Below, one piece after another: positions 12,623 to 24,237 of a stretch of 64,000 bases of DNA. Each line of letters opens with the position of its first letter. Positions within the stretch are counted from its first letter, which is position 1. Made by a program: the position numbers and the translations under genes. Under the pieces are notes generated by a model that worked only from the letters and a program-made list of their open reading frames with translations, did not search any database and was not told the origin of the DNA. Origin of the DNA: Fennellomyces sp. T-0311 (lineage: Eukaryota; Mucoromycota; Mucoromycetes; Mucorales; Lichtheimiaceae); NCBI GenBank assembly GCA_025266875.1, contig JALLLT010000031.1:1-64000 (forward strand), written 5' to 3'.

Positions 12623-14347
12623 ATGCATGGCAGCATAAACAACAACCCAGTGCAACTCAAAGACCTGTTTACGGTACTACCATACGAAATACTATGCACG
12701 ATATTCGGTCATCTTGGGTGGTCCGACTTAATCTTGTGCATGAGCGTTCACCCTTCGTGGAATGCACTTGTGCCTCAGTTTGCCAAAAAGAAGCTTAGCA
12801 CTTTTGAGTTTCGACCTGGCTCACTGAGCGAGGCCTTTTACGTGAACAGCCTTGGCCCCCATGTCGAGACCATTACACTGCATCAGCTCATTGACAATAA
12901 CGATTATGTGAACGATGTCCTGGAAACGGTTATACGAAAAGGCTGTACAGTGAAGAGACTTAGTATGGCGGGAGGGAGAAAGGGGTTCAGGGATTGGACA
13001 GCAAGTTACTTATGTTGCTCAATAGAATTCAGCGAGTGTCGAATCTTTGATTTGGAAAAGTTTCTGCTGTTAATAAGCAAGTTCCAACGGACTTTGACGG
13101 AGCTAACCTTTGAGCTTCACCGTGACCAAATGCCATATCGCCACATCATCGCTGCCTGTCCCAATCTCACCCACTTTGCCTGCGATTTGGAGGATGTCAC
13201 CTATGAGCCAACTATTACCATGCAACCGACGTTAACAAACACCAGCATCACGTATCTATCCGTCAACATTCTCCTTCAACGCGATGATCGATTACTGCCT
13301 ATTTTACGCCTATGTCCAGAACTACGGTGTCTTGTCCTCGGCTACGCATTTTTCGTGCGTGATGGCGATCCTCATAGGTGGCCCAGACCGATCGATTTGG
13401 ATGACATTATGGAACTGTGCCCTCAACTCGAATATTTCCAATGCAACGCGTGGGAAAATGAGCCCGAATGGGTCATGCATGCAGCTAACCGAACGCCCAG
13501 CTCGGGCTTGCGCGAATTCATCACTGATCATGTTGGTATCTATGACAGTCGTCAAATTTTGCCGCTACTATTGAAGAGTCAAGAAACACTGGAAGCTCTA
13601 AAGATTGGACGCGTCAAGCGAGATGGCCGGTCATGGTTACACGGGTTTACTCCAGCCGACTTTTATGCCCCACGTTTGCATACACTCAAATTGAGAAGTA
13701 TCGAAAGTGGTGACCCGCGTCAGGTCGGTGCATTGATACGACAATGTCCAGCGCTTCAGAAAGTTAGTCTTCATGGACGCATGGCCAGCGAAGAAACGTT
13801 GGATGCCCTGACAACCTGCAGGAATACCCTCAGACGCCTCTCCTTGGACACCCCCACCACAAGTGACCTGTCAGTTATCCACGCCTTCAAAAACCTCATC
13901 AAACACAATACTACTATACAATCCATACGACTGACACGAATAGATGCGATCAATGACACAGCTTTAGCAGCCATAGCAAGCGTATCATCACTTGAAGAAA
14001 TACAACTGAGTGACCTGCCACTGATTACCCGACACGGTATGGAGCAGTTTGCAACCTTAATACAGAACTCCCGTGCGTTAAAGACGCTGGTCGTCAAGGA
14101 TATGCAGGTCGTCACGGAGACAACTCTCCGCGCATTAAGTTGCTCGACGAGTCTACACACGCTGGAGCTCTGTCGTTGTGGAAATCTTGCAGAAGAAGGT
14201 CTGTTGGAGTTTACGGACAAAGCCAAGTATATCGAGAAGCTTTGCATTGATTGCTGTATCGTGCCGCATGCGGCTGTCGTTCAAATCAGAAAGCGGTTTG
14301 GGAAAGGATCAATACGCTGTGCTCCAGAACACTGGCCATACGTATAA
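12623..14347 (+). CDS. F-box and leucine-rich-repeat protein (574 aa, single exon)
   Basis: Likely substrate adaptor of an SCF (Skp1-cullin-F-box) ubiquitin ligase. An F-box at residues ~12-50 reads LFTVLPYEILCTIFGHLGW followed by SDLILCMSVHPSWNALV, with the usual LP...L..IF..L and W near the end. The rest is a run of irregular leucine-rich repeats, for example LEEIQLSDLPLITRHGMEQF and LHTLELCRCGNLAEEGLLEF, of the AMN1/Grr1-like cysteine-containing type. The frame is uninterrupted from ATG to TAA, unlike most neighbours, which are spliced. Mucorales carry many such genes. The substrate cannot be inferred. Confidence 0.85.
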   Translation: MHGSINNNPVQLKDLFTVLPYEILCTIFGHLGWSDLILCMSVHPSWNALVPQFAKKKLSTFEFRPGSLSEAFYVNSLGPHVETITLHQLIDNNDYVNDVLETVIRKGCTVKRLSMAGGRKGFRDWTASYLCCSIEFSECRIFDLEKFLLLISKFQRTLTELTFELHRDQMPYRHIIAACPNLTHFACDLEDVTYEPTITMQPTLTNTSITYLSVNILLQRDDRLLPILRLCPELRCLVLGYAFFVRDGDPHRWPRPIDLDDIMELCPQLEYFQCNAWENEPEWVMHAANRTPSSGLREFITDHVGIYDSRQILPLLLKSQETLEALKIGRVKRDGRSWLHGFTPADFYAPRLHTLKLRSIESGDPRQVGALIRQCPALQKVSLHGRMASEETLDALTTCRNTLRRLSLDTPTTSDLSVIHAFKNLIKHNTTIQSIRLTRIDAINDTALAAIASVSSLEEIQLSDLPLITRHGMEQFATLIQNSRALKTLVVKDMQVVTETTLRALSCSTSLHTLELCRCGNLAEEGLLEFTDKAKYIEKLCIDCCIVPHAAVVQIRKRFGKGSIRCAPEHWPYV

Positions 14348-14787
14348 TATTTCTTTGTTTGTCAAAAGCGCGCTTTTGTATACCCCTTTGATCGAAATAT
14401 ATCTTTTTTCGAGGCGCGTAGTCGCTGGGTGATTGGTCATTGATAATTGTGATTGTCACACGCAATCCGCCATGAAGTGTAGCTAATGTAGGATCGATTG
14501 GCACGATCGGATGGGGTAGAAGCAGAGCATCACAACAATAGTTGCTATCGGGGAGCGGGAGCTTAAAGTATGTTACAAGAGATAAAGGGTAACCATGTTG
14601 TATCGGCTCGCCCTTATCAATCAAAAATGGCTTATCACGGATCACTGGGCACAGTTCACGTCCAAAGGTAAATGGTATTTCATTCATATAGCCTGTATCC
14701 GTCCGTATATGTTTATTATAAAAGGGCCGCCTTGCATGATTCGGCCAAAACACTGCTTCTCTTTCGCTTTTCTCACAAATCAACGTC
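14348..14787. other. Short intergenic region / promoter of the 2OG oxygenase
   Basis: Contains the 3' flank of the F-box gene and the promoter of the oxygenase gene. A TATA-like TTATTATAAAAGG occurs at about 14713-14725, roughly 65 nt before the ATG. Open frames here are shadows. Confidence 0.4.
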
Positions 14788-16137
14788 ATGGCCACTGCCG
14801 ATATCTCTCATATTCCCATCATCGACTTTTCCCTGTTCCAGACCAATCCGGCCAAGTGCAGCAAGCTTGTCTTGGATGCTGCTCAGAACGTCGGCTTCTT
14901 TTACTTGCGTAACTTTGGCTTCAACCGTGATGAGGTTGAAGAAATGTTTTCCTTGGCAAGTTTGCCCTGTGCGAAAGCCTAGTCCCGAGACTAACAGGTT
15001 TCCTTTTCGTGCATACAGAGCAAGGACTTTTTTGCCACGCCCAAGGAAGAAAAGACACAATACGCCATTGACAAGAACAATATTGGCTACTCTGCTGTAC
15101 GTCAGGAAGCGTAAGTTTGCTCTCCTTGTTGTCAAAACCTTTTTTAGCTTATCTTTTTTTTCGTTATCGCTGATAGAGTGGACCCAGAAAATTTCAGTCA
15201 AGGCGATTACAAAGAGTACGTCATGCACCAACGTTGGTCTCAGGATACACTCACAGTGTGTGATTTTAGGTCATTCCATATCGGAAAGTTCAAAGGGGAT
15301 GAGCCTTCCCAAGCCTTGCCGCCCGTGTTTGACGCCAAGCGGGAGAAGGTCAACAAGTTTGTTCGGGTACGCCAAATAGAACATTGCGGAAATATAGCCA
15401 ATAATTGACGATCTCCTCGTTGCATAGGGATGTCATAAGATCGTTACCCAAATCATGGAGTGTTTGGCTATTGCATTGGAGGTAAAGGGAGAGGCGCTTT
15501 TTGTTGAAGGGCTCGAACTAAATAAGGAGTTGGTATATGTTGCAGATACCCGAGTCTGAAGGCGGACGCACATGGTTCTCTGACCGACACGCCTATGACA
15601 TGCCATCCAATGATGTCCTGCGCGTCTTGCACTACCCACCATTGGATCATCCCAACGAAGTCGATGATATCCGCATTGGAAGGTACTGCACTCGTACTGG
15701 TGCCGCCGGCATGGACTAAGATATATTGACCGTTTAGACACTCGGATTACGGATCTTTGACTTTGCTGTTCCAAAATGGTGTTGGAGGACTTCAAGTACA
15801 AGCAAACCGTCATGCAGAGAACGAAGAGAGCATAAAGTGGTTGGATGCACCTGTGGTGGACGACTGTCTCACCGTCAACCTGGGCGATTGCTTGGAATAC
15901 TGGACTTCTAACCTCTTGCGCTCCACAAAGCACCGCGTTATTTTCACACCGGCCACCCAGATGAAGCCTCGATACAGCATGGCATATTTCTGCCAAGGCG
16001 GTCAAGCCAAGCTCGAGCCAATCCCCAGCCATCACATTCCCAAGTCCCAGCTGCAAACACTGACCACGGCAGACGCACCTAAGACAGCTGCCCAGCACTT
16101 GGAAATGAGACTCAACGCAACTTACAGCAGTTACTAA
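14788..16137 (+). CDS. 2-oxoglutarate/Fe(II)-dependent dioxygenase, isopenicillin-N-synthase-like fold (328 aa, seven exons)
   Basis: Soluble non-haem iron oxygenase that would couple 2-oxoglutarate decarboxylation to oxidation of a small molecule. Exons: 14788-14955, 15019-15110, 15177-15215, 15270-15366, 15428-15481, 15546-15682, 15738-16137; total 987 nt. The N-terminal DIOX_N part reads IPIIDFSLF...VGFFYLRNFG. The iron triad is H197-x-D199 (HSDYGSLTLL) and H261 (STKHRVIFTP), and the 2-oxoglutarate-binding R274-x-S276 is in RYSMAYF, so it looks catalytically competent. Intron 1 starts with GCAAGT rather than GT (a GC-AG intron), which is the only way to join ...MFSL to SKDFFATP. The substrate is unknown. 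Confidence 0.85.
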
Positions 16138-16646
16138 AAGCCCACACCCCCTAAAAAAGCTTCAACCCCTTGAAGATCAAACCAAAATAATAAAAAAAAA
16201 GAGAAAAAATAAACCGAAAGCCTGCCTGACATGACATAACTGTCTCTCTCTCTCTCTCCTCCCCTCTCTGTGCGTTCCGCATCTGCGCCAGAGTACCTCA
16301 CTGGTTGCCACTCAGAAGGGGACGTGGGGGGTTCAAAGGGGAGTGGGCACGGTACTGGGCTATATATAGAAAGGTAATCAAACACACATTTGGAGAGGAG
16401 AAAGGGAAGGAGAGCGCACTAGTCGGAACTTGCTGGTTTTACATCCGGGGTAATGCAAATATGGTCTTGCAGCAAGTTTTATTTTGCTAAATGCTATCAT
16501 ACATACATTGAAAACGTGGAATGAGCACCTCCCTGCAAAGCGGCATAATCCAGAGAAGGGGTGGTTCTTTTTGGAGAGGGGAAAAATAACAACAGGAAGG
16601 GGCGGAGGGGCTATCTCTCTTTCTTCTTTCGCTCTTTCTTCAGACG
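16138..16646. other. Intergenic region with CT-rich tract
   Basis: Contains a simple TC repeat at about 16240-16265 and a pyrimidine-rich stretch before the start of the Rho-GEF gene (16610-16640). No coding content is seen. Confidence 0.45.
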
Positions 16647-19423
16647 ATGGCATCAAAGCAAGTAAGCAATCATCATAATGATCGTCCAAACATTTTAATT
16701 AAAACAAACACAGCACCAGGACGAACAGATCCTTTCATCTCAGTTATGGTCCAGCTGGCTGACTGATTCTACCTTTTCAACCGACGAATTGTTTGATAAA
16801 TCAACTCTCGTTTCGCCACCTCTTTCTCTGAAACAAATCGACAGTAGCCATAGCGACTCAATGTCGTTCACCGACAAAAAGAAAGCCTCTCGTTTGCGGA
16901 CCAAGATTTCGCTTGTCTCGTTACTGAACAAGTCCAAGCAAGCTACATCTTCACCAACGCTCTCGGCATCATCCTCGATCCCTGATGATCTCGGCGGCCT
17001 TTCTCCTTCGTCAGACGAGACCGCATCATCTAAAAAAGGCCAGCTTTCGCGATCACCCACTACCACAAGCATTGAATCCACAGCCTCATCCTTGTTGAGA
17101 ACTACGGCCACATCGTTTCGCCGGGTAAAATCATTGCATCGCTTACGAGAGAAGAAAATGGAACCATCCGCACCGCGTCCATTTTCGTCAAACTTTCATT
17201 TTTCCGACAACACGCATATGAACGACACGATAATAAAGAAACTAAACAATGTGGTACAAGAGCTCCTCGATACCGAAAAGGCTTATTACCATGATATGCA
17301 GCTCATACAGGAAGTCTATGCATCAAAACAAGATACTCCACTCCAGCCATGGGAAGCCAAGATTGTGTTTGCTAACGTCGCGAGTATATTGGAATTTGAA
17401 TGTACTCTTATTCCATTGCTCAGTAACGCAAGTGCGGAAGAACGACCAGTCCATGCCATTGGCCGAGTCTTTCTCCAAATGGTAAATTATTCCTTCGTCC
17501 AAAAAGGAATTTGACCATAAGCTTAATATTTCTCTTTATAGATGTTAAAAATGGACGACGTTTATTGTGCCTATTGTAAGCGGCACCAAGATGCAATGAA
17601 TACGTTACAGAATGCGCAGCAAACACGGCCCGAAGTAGCAAAGTTCTTGCAGGTTCGTTTATATTAGTTTACGACAAATAGTGGAAATAACAATGCGTTG
17701 CAGACATGCAACAGTGAACTTGCAGGCCGAACCACGAGCTGGGATCTTCCAAGCCTACTTATCAAACCAGTACAGAGGGTGCTAAAGTACCCCTTGCTTT
17801 TTCAGGTAAACAAACAAGCGTACTATTTCGATGCAAGGGTTGGAGCTCATATTCAGTTACTTTAGGAAATGATTGCCTTAACAGTGCCGGTAGAGCATGC
17901 TAAATTATCAACAGCTGCACAAGGAATCCAGCAGATCGCCGATCACATTAATGAAATGAAACGAAGGAAAGATCTAGTCGATATGATCGTGAGTGGTGAC
18001 AATAAGGCTGAATCGCGCGTAGGTAAAAAGAAAAGATAAAAAGAAATCATATGCTTTTGTTTGGGTTTTTCTCATGCCAATGTTTTTTTATAGAAAATGT
18101 AAGTATTAGCACGAACTTCCATGTGGAAATTATAACCTTTTTGTTCTTCTTAGTCATGGGATCAACAAAACCATTGCCCGACGAGCTTATCGGCTGAAAC
18201 AAGCGACAGGGTTGATCAAGAAAAACGCAGCAACACAGGATGCGCTCTTTGATGCACTCTATGAACGATTCGAGCATCAGCAACAGAAAGGTCGTCAGCT
18301 TATGCACGATATACTCGAATGGTCTGAAGCCATCAAAAAGCAATGTATCCAACTACAGTCGTTTTCCACGGTATTAAATGACTTTTATGGCTCTTGGGGT
18401 CCCATCAATGCATTTAGCAAAGTCTCATTTGAGTGTATCACTCAGGAAATGGTAAAAGAAAAAACATCCTTGCTATGAAGGCAAGATTCAAATAATTACT
18501 GACTTAATACATTCAGGAGGATAGTGTCAACAACATCGTCACGACTCGAGTTGAAGGATTCCTTCAACTTTTCGAAAAACCAGCTCAAGTGATTGCAAAG
18601 CGAGCCAAAAAGTTACTTGATCATGACCGTGCTGGTGCAGATCGACAAAAAGACGATGCGTATGTAGCAATCAACACGCAGCTAGTCGAAGAACTGCCTG
18701 TTTTTTTGAACCTGTCCGCCGAGTACTTTGAGATTATCGTCCAAGAATTCAGCACGATTCAATCCCAAGCATATCAACGACTTTGGCATGAGTGGTTACG
18801 ACTCGAAACGATGATTAGCACCAAATTCGACGGTGCAGGGGATAATATCATCAAGGAGTACCAACAACAAATGCAAGCTGTGCAGGAATGCATGGATAGT
18901 ATATATACGATTCAACATGCAGAGCAAGATGGTCAATCTTATTCGAATCGATCATCTTTGCAGTCAGATGATAGCACGTTGCTTACATGGGAAGAAGCTC
19001 TTCAGGCATCGACCACGGCGACAGGTATCAATACCAAGAAGCGTGATTCCGGTGTGGATGGTAAGAGATACCGTCAATTTTTATAAAACGGATTTACTCA
19101 TGTTTGGATTAGAAAGTAACTCTTCCGCTCCAATTACAATGAGTACTATTTATGATCGAGATATTATAAATGACTCAAACATCACTGGTGGTCTTGGATC
19201 GCTTTTCGGTGATTCGCAATTCCAATGTGTCACTGTGCAGGATTTCACTTCTGATCAACCGGACCGACTAACAATACGAAGAGGCGACATGCTACAGATA
19301 TGGATTCCTTCACGACCTCCGAATGATACCACCGATAGTCCCGAATGGTGGTACGGCAAGATGATGGATTCGGATTCCTGCGGCTGGTTTCCCGGAACAT
19401 GCTGTCGTGCCGTACAAAAGTAG
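16647..19423 (+). CDS. DH-BAR-SH3 Rho guanine-nucleotide exchange factor (762 aa, nine exons)
   Basis: Predicted activator of a Rho-family GTPase (probably Cdc42) acting at curved membrane, with the Tuba/DNMBP-like order DH, BAR, SH3. Exons: 16647-16661, 16744-17481, 17542-17652, 17704-17805, 17866-18022, 18110-18122, 18154-18451, 18517-19060, 19113-19423; total 2289 nt. The N-terminus is Ser/Thr-rich. The DH domain starts at NNVVQELLDTEKAYYHDMQL and has the diagnostic LLIKPVQRVLKYPLLF. A helical BAR region follows (RRAYRLKQATG to FEIIVQEF), then an SH3 near the C-terminus (VQDFTSDQPDRLTIRRGDML to PEWWYGKMMD...GWFPGTCC). No PH domain is evident. The first exon has only five codons and the 13-nt exon is needed to keep phase; both are inferred. 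Confidence 0.8.
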
Positions 19424-20640
19424 TTTCTATACATCCATTGTATCTTTGTCATTTTATATATCATAGTATACCATATATTCATATATATCGGTTCAGATCG
19501 TTCACTGTAACAAAGTGATTTTATTACATATGTTTTTTATCTCCCTCCCCCCAAAAAACACAAGTACGTAGTTATTAGAAATCGTTGTCATTATGCAGGG
19601 GAGTTTACAGTATCAATGGCAAATGTGTTCAAAAGGGGCAGACATAAATAGGATAAACCTTTTCCATCATTAAAATTATATTTAGCAAACGAGCTGTTAT
19701 CGTCTGCTGTTACCCAGATTTAGGAAGCAATGTGTGCGTTTCAGTGAACTGCAGTGCGCGTCATTGTACAGATGATTCGACTATCTTTAACTTCGTGTAC
19801 AAGCAGTACGGCGTTGCATCAATCAAGACAAGCAAGAACAATATGACAAGGTTCAGGAGTACCTCTTTCTTTCACCGATTTTTACGAAATGTCTGATACT
19901 CCAACGTATGGAAACTAGTACCATTTATTGGTCGCGGCACCATGTTTTTGTAACGTGAACTGATCTTATAGTTTCCACACTTCATCCAACAGAATTTTAC
20001 TCGTGCTATGTAGTCAAAGATCAGATTGGCCAATCTTTTGACTACTCGGAGAGCCATCTCTGACAGGATATTTTACTTTTCAATCGATTAACTATGATAG
20101 CTTTGGGTTCGTTTCATTTTCATTGGTAAGCTCGTAACTTAATATCTTCAAATTATGGTTGTCTTAGAACAAGAGCTTATCGTTGGTATTGCTCTGAAAG
20201 GTCCTGCTATCATTGGCGTGCGCTTGAATACAGCGTCGGCACAGAAGAGATCTAACTGTAATCATGTAAACTCATACGAGACGGTTCGGTATAGCTAATG
20301 AGTAGTTAGAACTGCGTTTATAGGTGTATGTAAATTAATTTGCTGCTTCGCTTAAAAGACTGATTTACGTAGCACAGAATTTTGCAGCAGTGACTACAAA
20401 TCTGGTATAATTGAGTTGTTGGTTGCATTTAATATAACCATTTATTCATTCACAGCATCATCTGTGAGATATGCCTTTCTTTTGATGGTGTGGATACGCG
20501 ATGGGTCAAATTGCATGAGTGGATGCACCTGCTGTATTGTCTGGATTGCTGCTCGAGTACCTTGACCGCAGTGTTCTTGATATCGTCAGCTGTGTGTCAG
20601 TGAGCTGGGGATAGACATGACGATGAATGTTTACATAACA
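19424..20640. other. AT-rich intergenic region
   Basis: Contains the GEF 3' flank and no recognisable gene. A poly-C/poly-A stretch lies near 19545-19560. A dispersed repeat begins at about 20641. Confidence 0.35.
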
Positions 20641-21484
20641 TAACAAAGGGCACTTGAATAAGATTGAGCAAGTGCAGAAATATTTTTTATAATAAAGCGG
20701 TAGATGAACTGTTTTCTCCCTTCTCCAGCATAAACTCATGTATATCACTAACTTGCGAGTGCTGAGAACTATAATCTCACTGGGGATGACAAGTGGTACT
20801 AAAGGAAAACATTATCTATTGATCGGTGAGTTATGTGTAATGTCAATGCAACTACGCGATCCAATGGCATCTTCTTACGCCACTTTCCACCCATGCCTTG
20901 CTTCACAATAACCTTACTTCCAATTTCTCCGTCTTTATCGACCTGTTTGACGTGTCAATAAGGACACTTGATCGATTCATCCTTCTCACCTTACCTTGAA
21001 TTTCCATTCTTTGTTCATCAACTCTTTGGGGTTGCTCTAGTGCACACTCGATCTCGTCAAGTGGCTTGACAAGATACAATAAACCGCTGCTTGATCCATT
21101 CAATCTTTCATACCTCGCTTTTCGATGTTCTGCGCCTGGATGCCTTGATAATCAATCCGCAACTACGAATTGCCATACCTGTCGATCTACCATATACAGA
21201 GTGCAGCAAAAGTTAGCGACAACGGAGGATTGCATTTGTTATCTTGTACGCATCAAGCATTCAGCAGCGATCGAGTCGTGTTTCAAGAGAAGAGTCGCCC
21301 AAATAGGTTGCCAGGGAATCATATGCACCGAGCATCCGCATGTAGCAAGCACTAAATACTTGGGCATATCCTCGCGGCAAACGCGGTTTCCTCGAACCGT
21401 TCACTTCAAGGTATTGGTCCTGTCAAAGGCATAAAAAGAAGTAGATAAAGAACAACGGAAGGAGACCCAAGTGAACGAGAATCT
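20641..21484 (-). repeat. Dispersed repeat, copy 1 (truncated), with spliced coding remnants
   Basis: About 0.84 kb closely matching 40684-41525 in the same orientation, with scattered substitutions and small indels; the match stops near 21484. On the minus strand, both copies preserve a frame with VDKDGEIGSKVIVKQGMGGK followed by WRKKMPLDRVVALTL. It is joined through a GT-AG intron (about 20940-20990) to a block containing QRVDEQRMEIQ. An upstream block (TYLSDSSLETRL-like) is also shared. In-frame stops and a one-base indel relative to copy 2 show decay. The ancestral gene is not recognised; possibly part of a transposon. Confidence 0.7.
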
Positions 21485-22510
21485 AGCGTTTTGTGTATAT
21501 AAGTCCAAATGATGGTTGGATAGAGATGCGTAGTAGTAAACGTTGCGGCAATCTTTATACGCACCGCATTAAAAAGTTGTCACGTAATAGCTGCAGTTTG
21601 TATAAAAAGAACTCAAAATCTAAGGTTAACATGTTAACGTTATCGACCAACGGCACGACTTTTTCAATGAACGAGTTGTACACATCCTTCATGAGGCATT
21701 GTATATGGAAATAATGATTATAAAACCCTTCGTGTTCGTCAATGTAGTCCTTTACGGTTGCAGCGCCAAAGTAAAAGAATAGTTTACCGGAAAACGTGTG
21801 TCGGCTAATTTCTTAAGGGAGCCACATATTGAACAATACCAGCAAGTGGCTGAAGCTCTCAGAACGGATGCTCTTAATGCGAAAGATGAAAGCGACGGTC
21901 TCTGCGTGGTAGTACTTGCCTGTATATCATCCCAACACTTGCTTTAACGATGAATACAAACCTTGTCAACAATGCTTTAGATCCCAACTACTATAGGAGA
22001 CGATTAACCAGAATGGGAGAAATTCAAGCCAACAGGATATTTATGCGCTTGCTGTTGAATCATCCACCTTCTGTCAGCGTAGTACCTGTTGCCGATAGTA
22101 TGATGAATTATATATAAGGCAGTGGTATTAATGACAGTCCTTGATCGGATTCGAAACGTACGTAAAGTATCTTCTAAATCATCAGAATCATGTATATCCA
22201 TAATACGCCAATCGTTTAGCAACACTATTTTTGATACTAAGTATGTCCTTGTTGTCTTGGAGGAATGAGCAAACTGAAAAGTTTACATTCTTCTTGCAAA
22301 ATGGGATATGAATCTTTCTACGATGTGCCATTATAATTTGATGCCTCTTCAACTCGTTTCCGTTAGGCATGATGGTTTTTGATTGGATTTGGCACAGTAT
22401 TGGAGAATCAGGCAGTGATATTGAAATAGCATCACTTACAAACAGTTATACACCTAATGGCAGGCGTATTTAATAAAAGCAGTTTTTTTATATTAATAAC
22501 TTGTACACAT
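21485..22510. other. Intergenic region downstream of the P450 gene
   Basis: Only short open frames without motifs (for example 21493-21714 and 22004-22225). I see no gene. Confidence 0.35.
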
Positions 22511-24237
22511 TTACACCTTTTCCACCATCAGAGTCATGTTTGGTGTCGGGCGCAGAGTCACCACCTGTCTTGGCTTGGGTATAAATCCAGGCTTTTCAGT
22601 GAACTTGAGACGCGACACAAGAAGTGCCATAATGATCTTGAATTCGATGAGAGCAAAGCGATAACCGATGCATTGACGACCACCAGCCAAGAATGGCATA
22701 TAGGTATAAGGACCAGCTTGATTTGCCGGTGATTCATCCCACCGAGAGGGTCTGAATATCTCTGCGTCCGGTCCCCAGTACTTTGGATCAGTGTGTATCG
22801 CCATTATTGATATGAAAACTGCCGTTCCTTTGGGAATAAAGTGGTTGCCTAGAACGTTATCACGGACGCCGATACGACTGGTAGTTGGTACGGGTGGATA
22901 CAGACGCATTGTTTCCTTGCAAACGTTGTTGAGCAAACGAAGATTGTTGATGGCTTCATAGGACGGTAAATCATCGTCTGATACAAATGCTTCTTTGACT
23001 TCTTGCCGTAATGCGTCTTGGATCGCTGGATTTTTCGCTAGGAGCCATAATCCCCATGACAACGAAACCGCTGTCGTTTCATGTCTATTTAATGATTTTA
23101 ATACCACTTTTCTCATTATTTCCGCGTAAAAGCTTACCCAGCTGCCAAAAATGTTAAACACTGAGCTTTCAAGTCTTCGGAGGTCATCCCTCGGCCAGTG
23201 TCTTCATCGATTTGGCGAAGCATGAGTGCCAACAAGTTACGACTCATTTCAGTTTCGCTAAAACGATCGCGACCCCGTTCAACAATCGCAGCTGCTTCCG
23301 AATTCAAGGTCTTAATGTCGCGATTAAGAGCTCTTACACGTTCAGTCGGCAAATCTCTAAGAAGTGGTACAAAAAGTGACAGAAAACGCTGAAGGGTCAC
23401 GCCCCCTTCAAATATATCCACATACGCGCGTGCTAATCGGCCACCATTTGTGTCAAGGCTAGCATCATTGACCGAGCGGAACTCTTCTCCAAAGCCAGCA
23501 CTACCGATGACGTCCAAAGTAGCCAAGCTCAGGTCTGCCGACACGACAATTTCAGCAGGACCACCTTCTTTGGAAACTTGTTTCATCCATTTGTCACGAA
23601 GATGAATAGCTGGTATAGCAATGGCAGGCAATAATCCTCGAAGTGCTTGGACAGAAAATGCTGGATTCAACATTTTACGTTGGTATCGATGCACATCACC
23701 CTACAACGTCCGTAAGTCGAGTTTTCCAGACAGTTTTCATGCTGCTGTTTTACCTCGGCGAGCAATACACCTTGACCAACAACAGGTTCAAGGAACTGAC
23801 TTGTTTGTGGAGATTTGATGAAGTCATACTGGTTGGTTGTGAGAATTTGCTTGAGCAGGGTGGGATCGGTCACGAGCAGTCTTGGTCTGTTCCAGGGTCC
23901 ATGATAGGCTACAATGCTTCCATAACGCTGAGTCCACTTTTGATGTGGCACTCCTGGCTAAAAGGTTCAAGCAATTGGTCAGAGGCGGTCTTGATATTCA
24001 GGTTTACGGATACTTTACAGGTGCTTTGATGATTTCCCTCATGTTTCCAATCAGCGGAATCCAATCCACGCGTGGACCTGGAATTGAATTGATCGGGTGA
24101 AAGTACAGTCGATAGACAAAATAACGTGTGATGATCCATATGGCTGTTCCGGTCAGGCCGAATTTCAATAAAAGCTGCTGTAGGGAGCTGGATTGGATGT
24201 ATGGCTCTATCCACGGAAGAAGCGTGTTGGTCAACAT
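22511..24237 (-). CDS. Cytochrome P450 monooxygenase (519 aa, four exons)
   Basis: Membrane-anchored haem-thiolate monooxygenase, presumably in the endoplasmic reticulum with a P450 reductase partner. Exons: 24237-24019, 23957-23754, 23700-23138, 23084-22511; total 1560 nt. It has an N-terminal hydrophobic anchor (LLLKFGLTGTAIWIITRYFV), a proline hinge (SIPGPRVDWIPLIGN), an I-helix AGHETT motif (residues ~328-333, rebuilt across intron 3), ExxR in KETMR (E386-R389) and the haem loop FLAGGRQCIG with Cys467. Length and motif order are normal and no defect is visible. The CYP family and substrate cannot be set by eye. The gene stands alone, with no biosynthetic cluster around it. Confidence 0.9.

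Noticed and set aside
13771..14247. 158-codon minus-strand frame
   Set aside because: Antisense to the leucine-rich repeats of the F-box gene.
14672..15379. Plus-strand open frame of 235 codons over the dioxygenase
   Set aside because: Alternative frame; the spliced dioxygenase model explains the DNA with conserved motifs.
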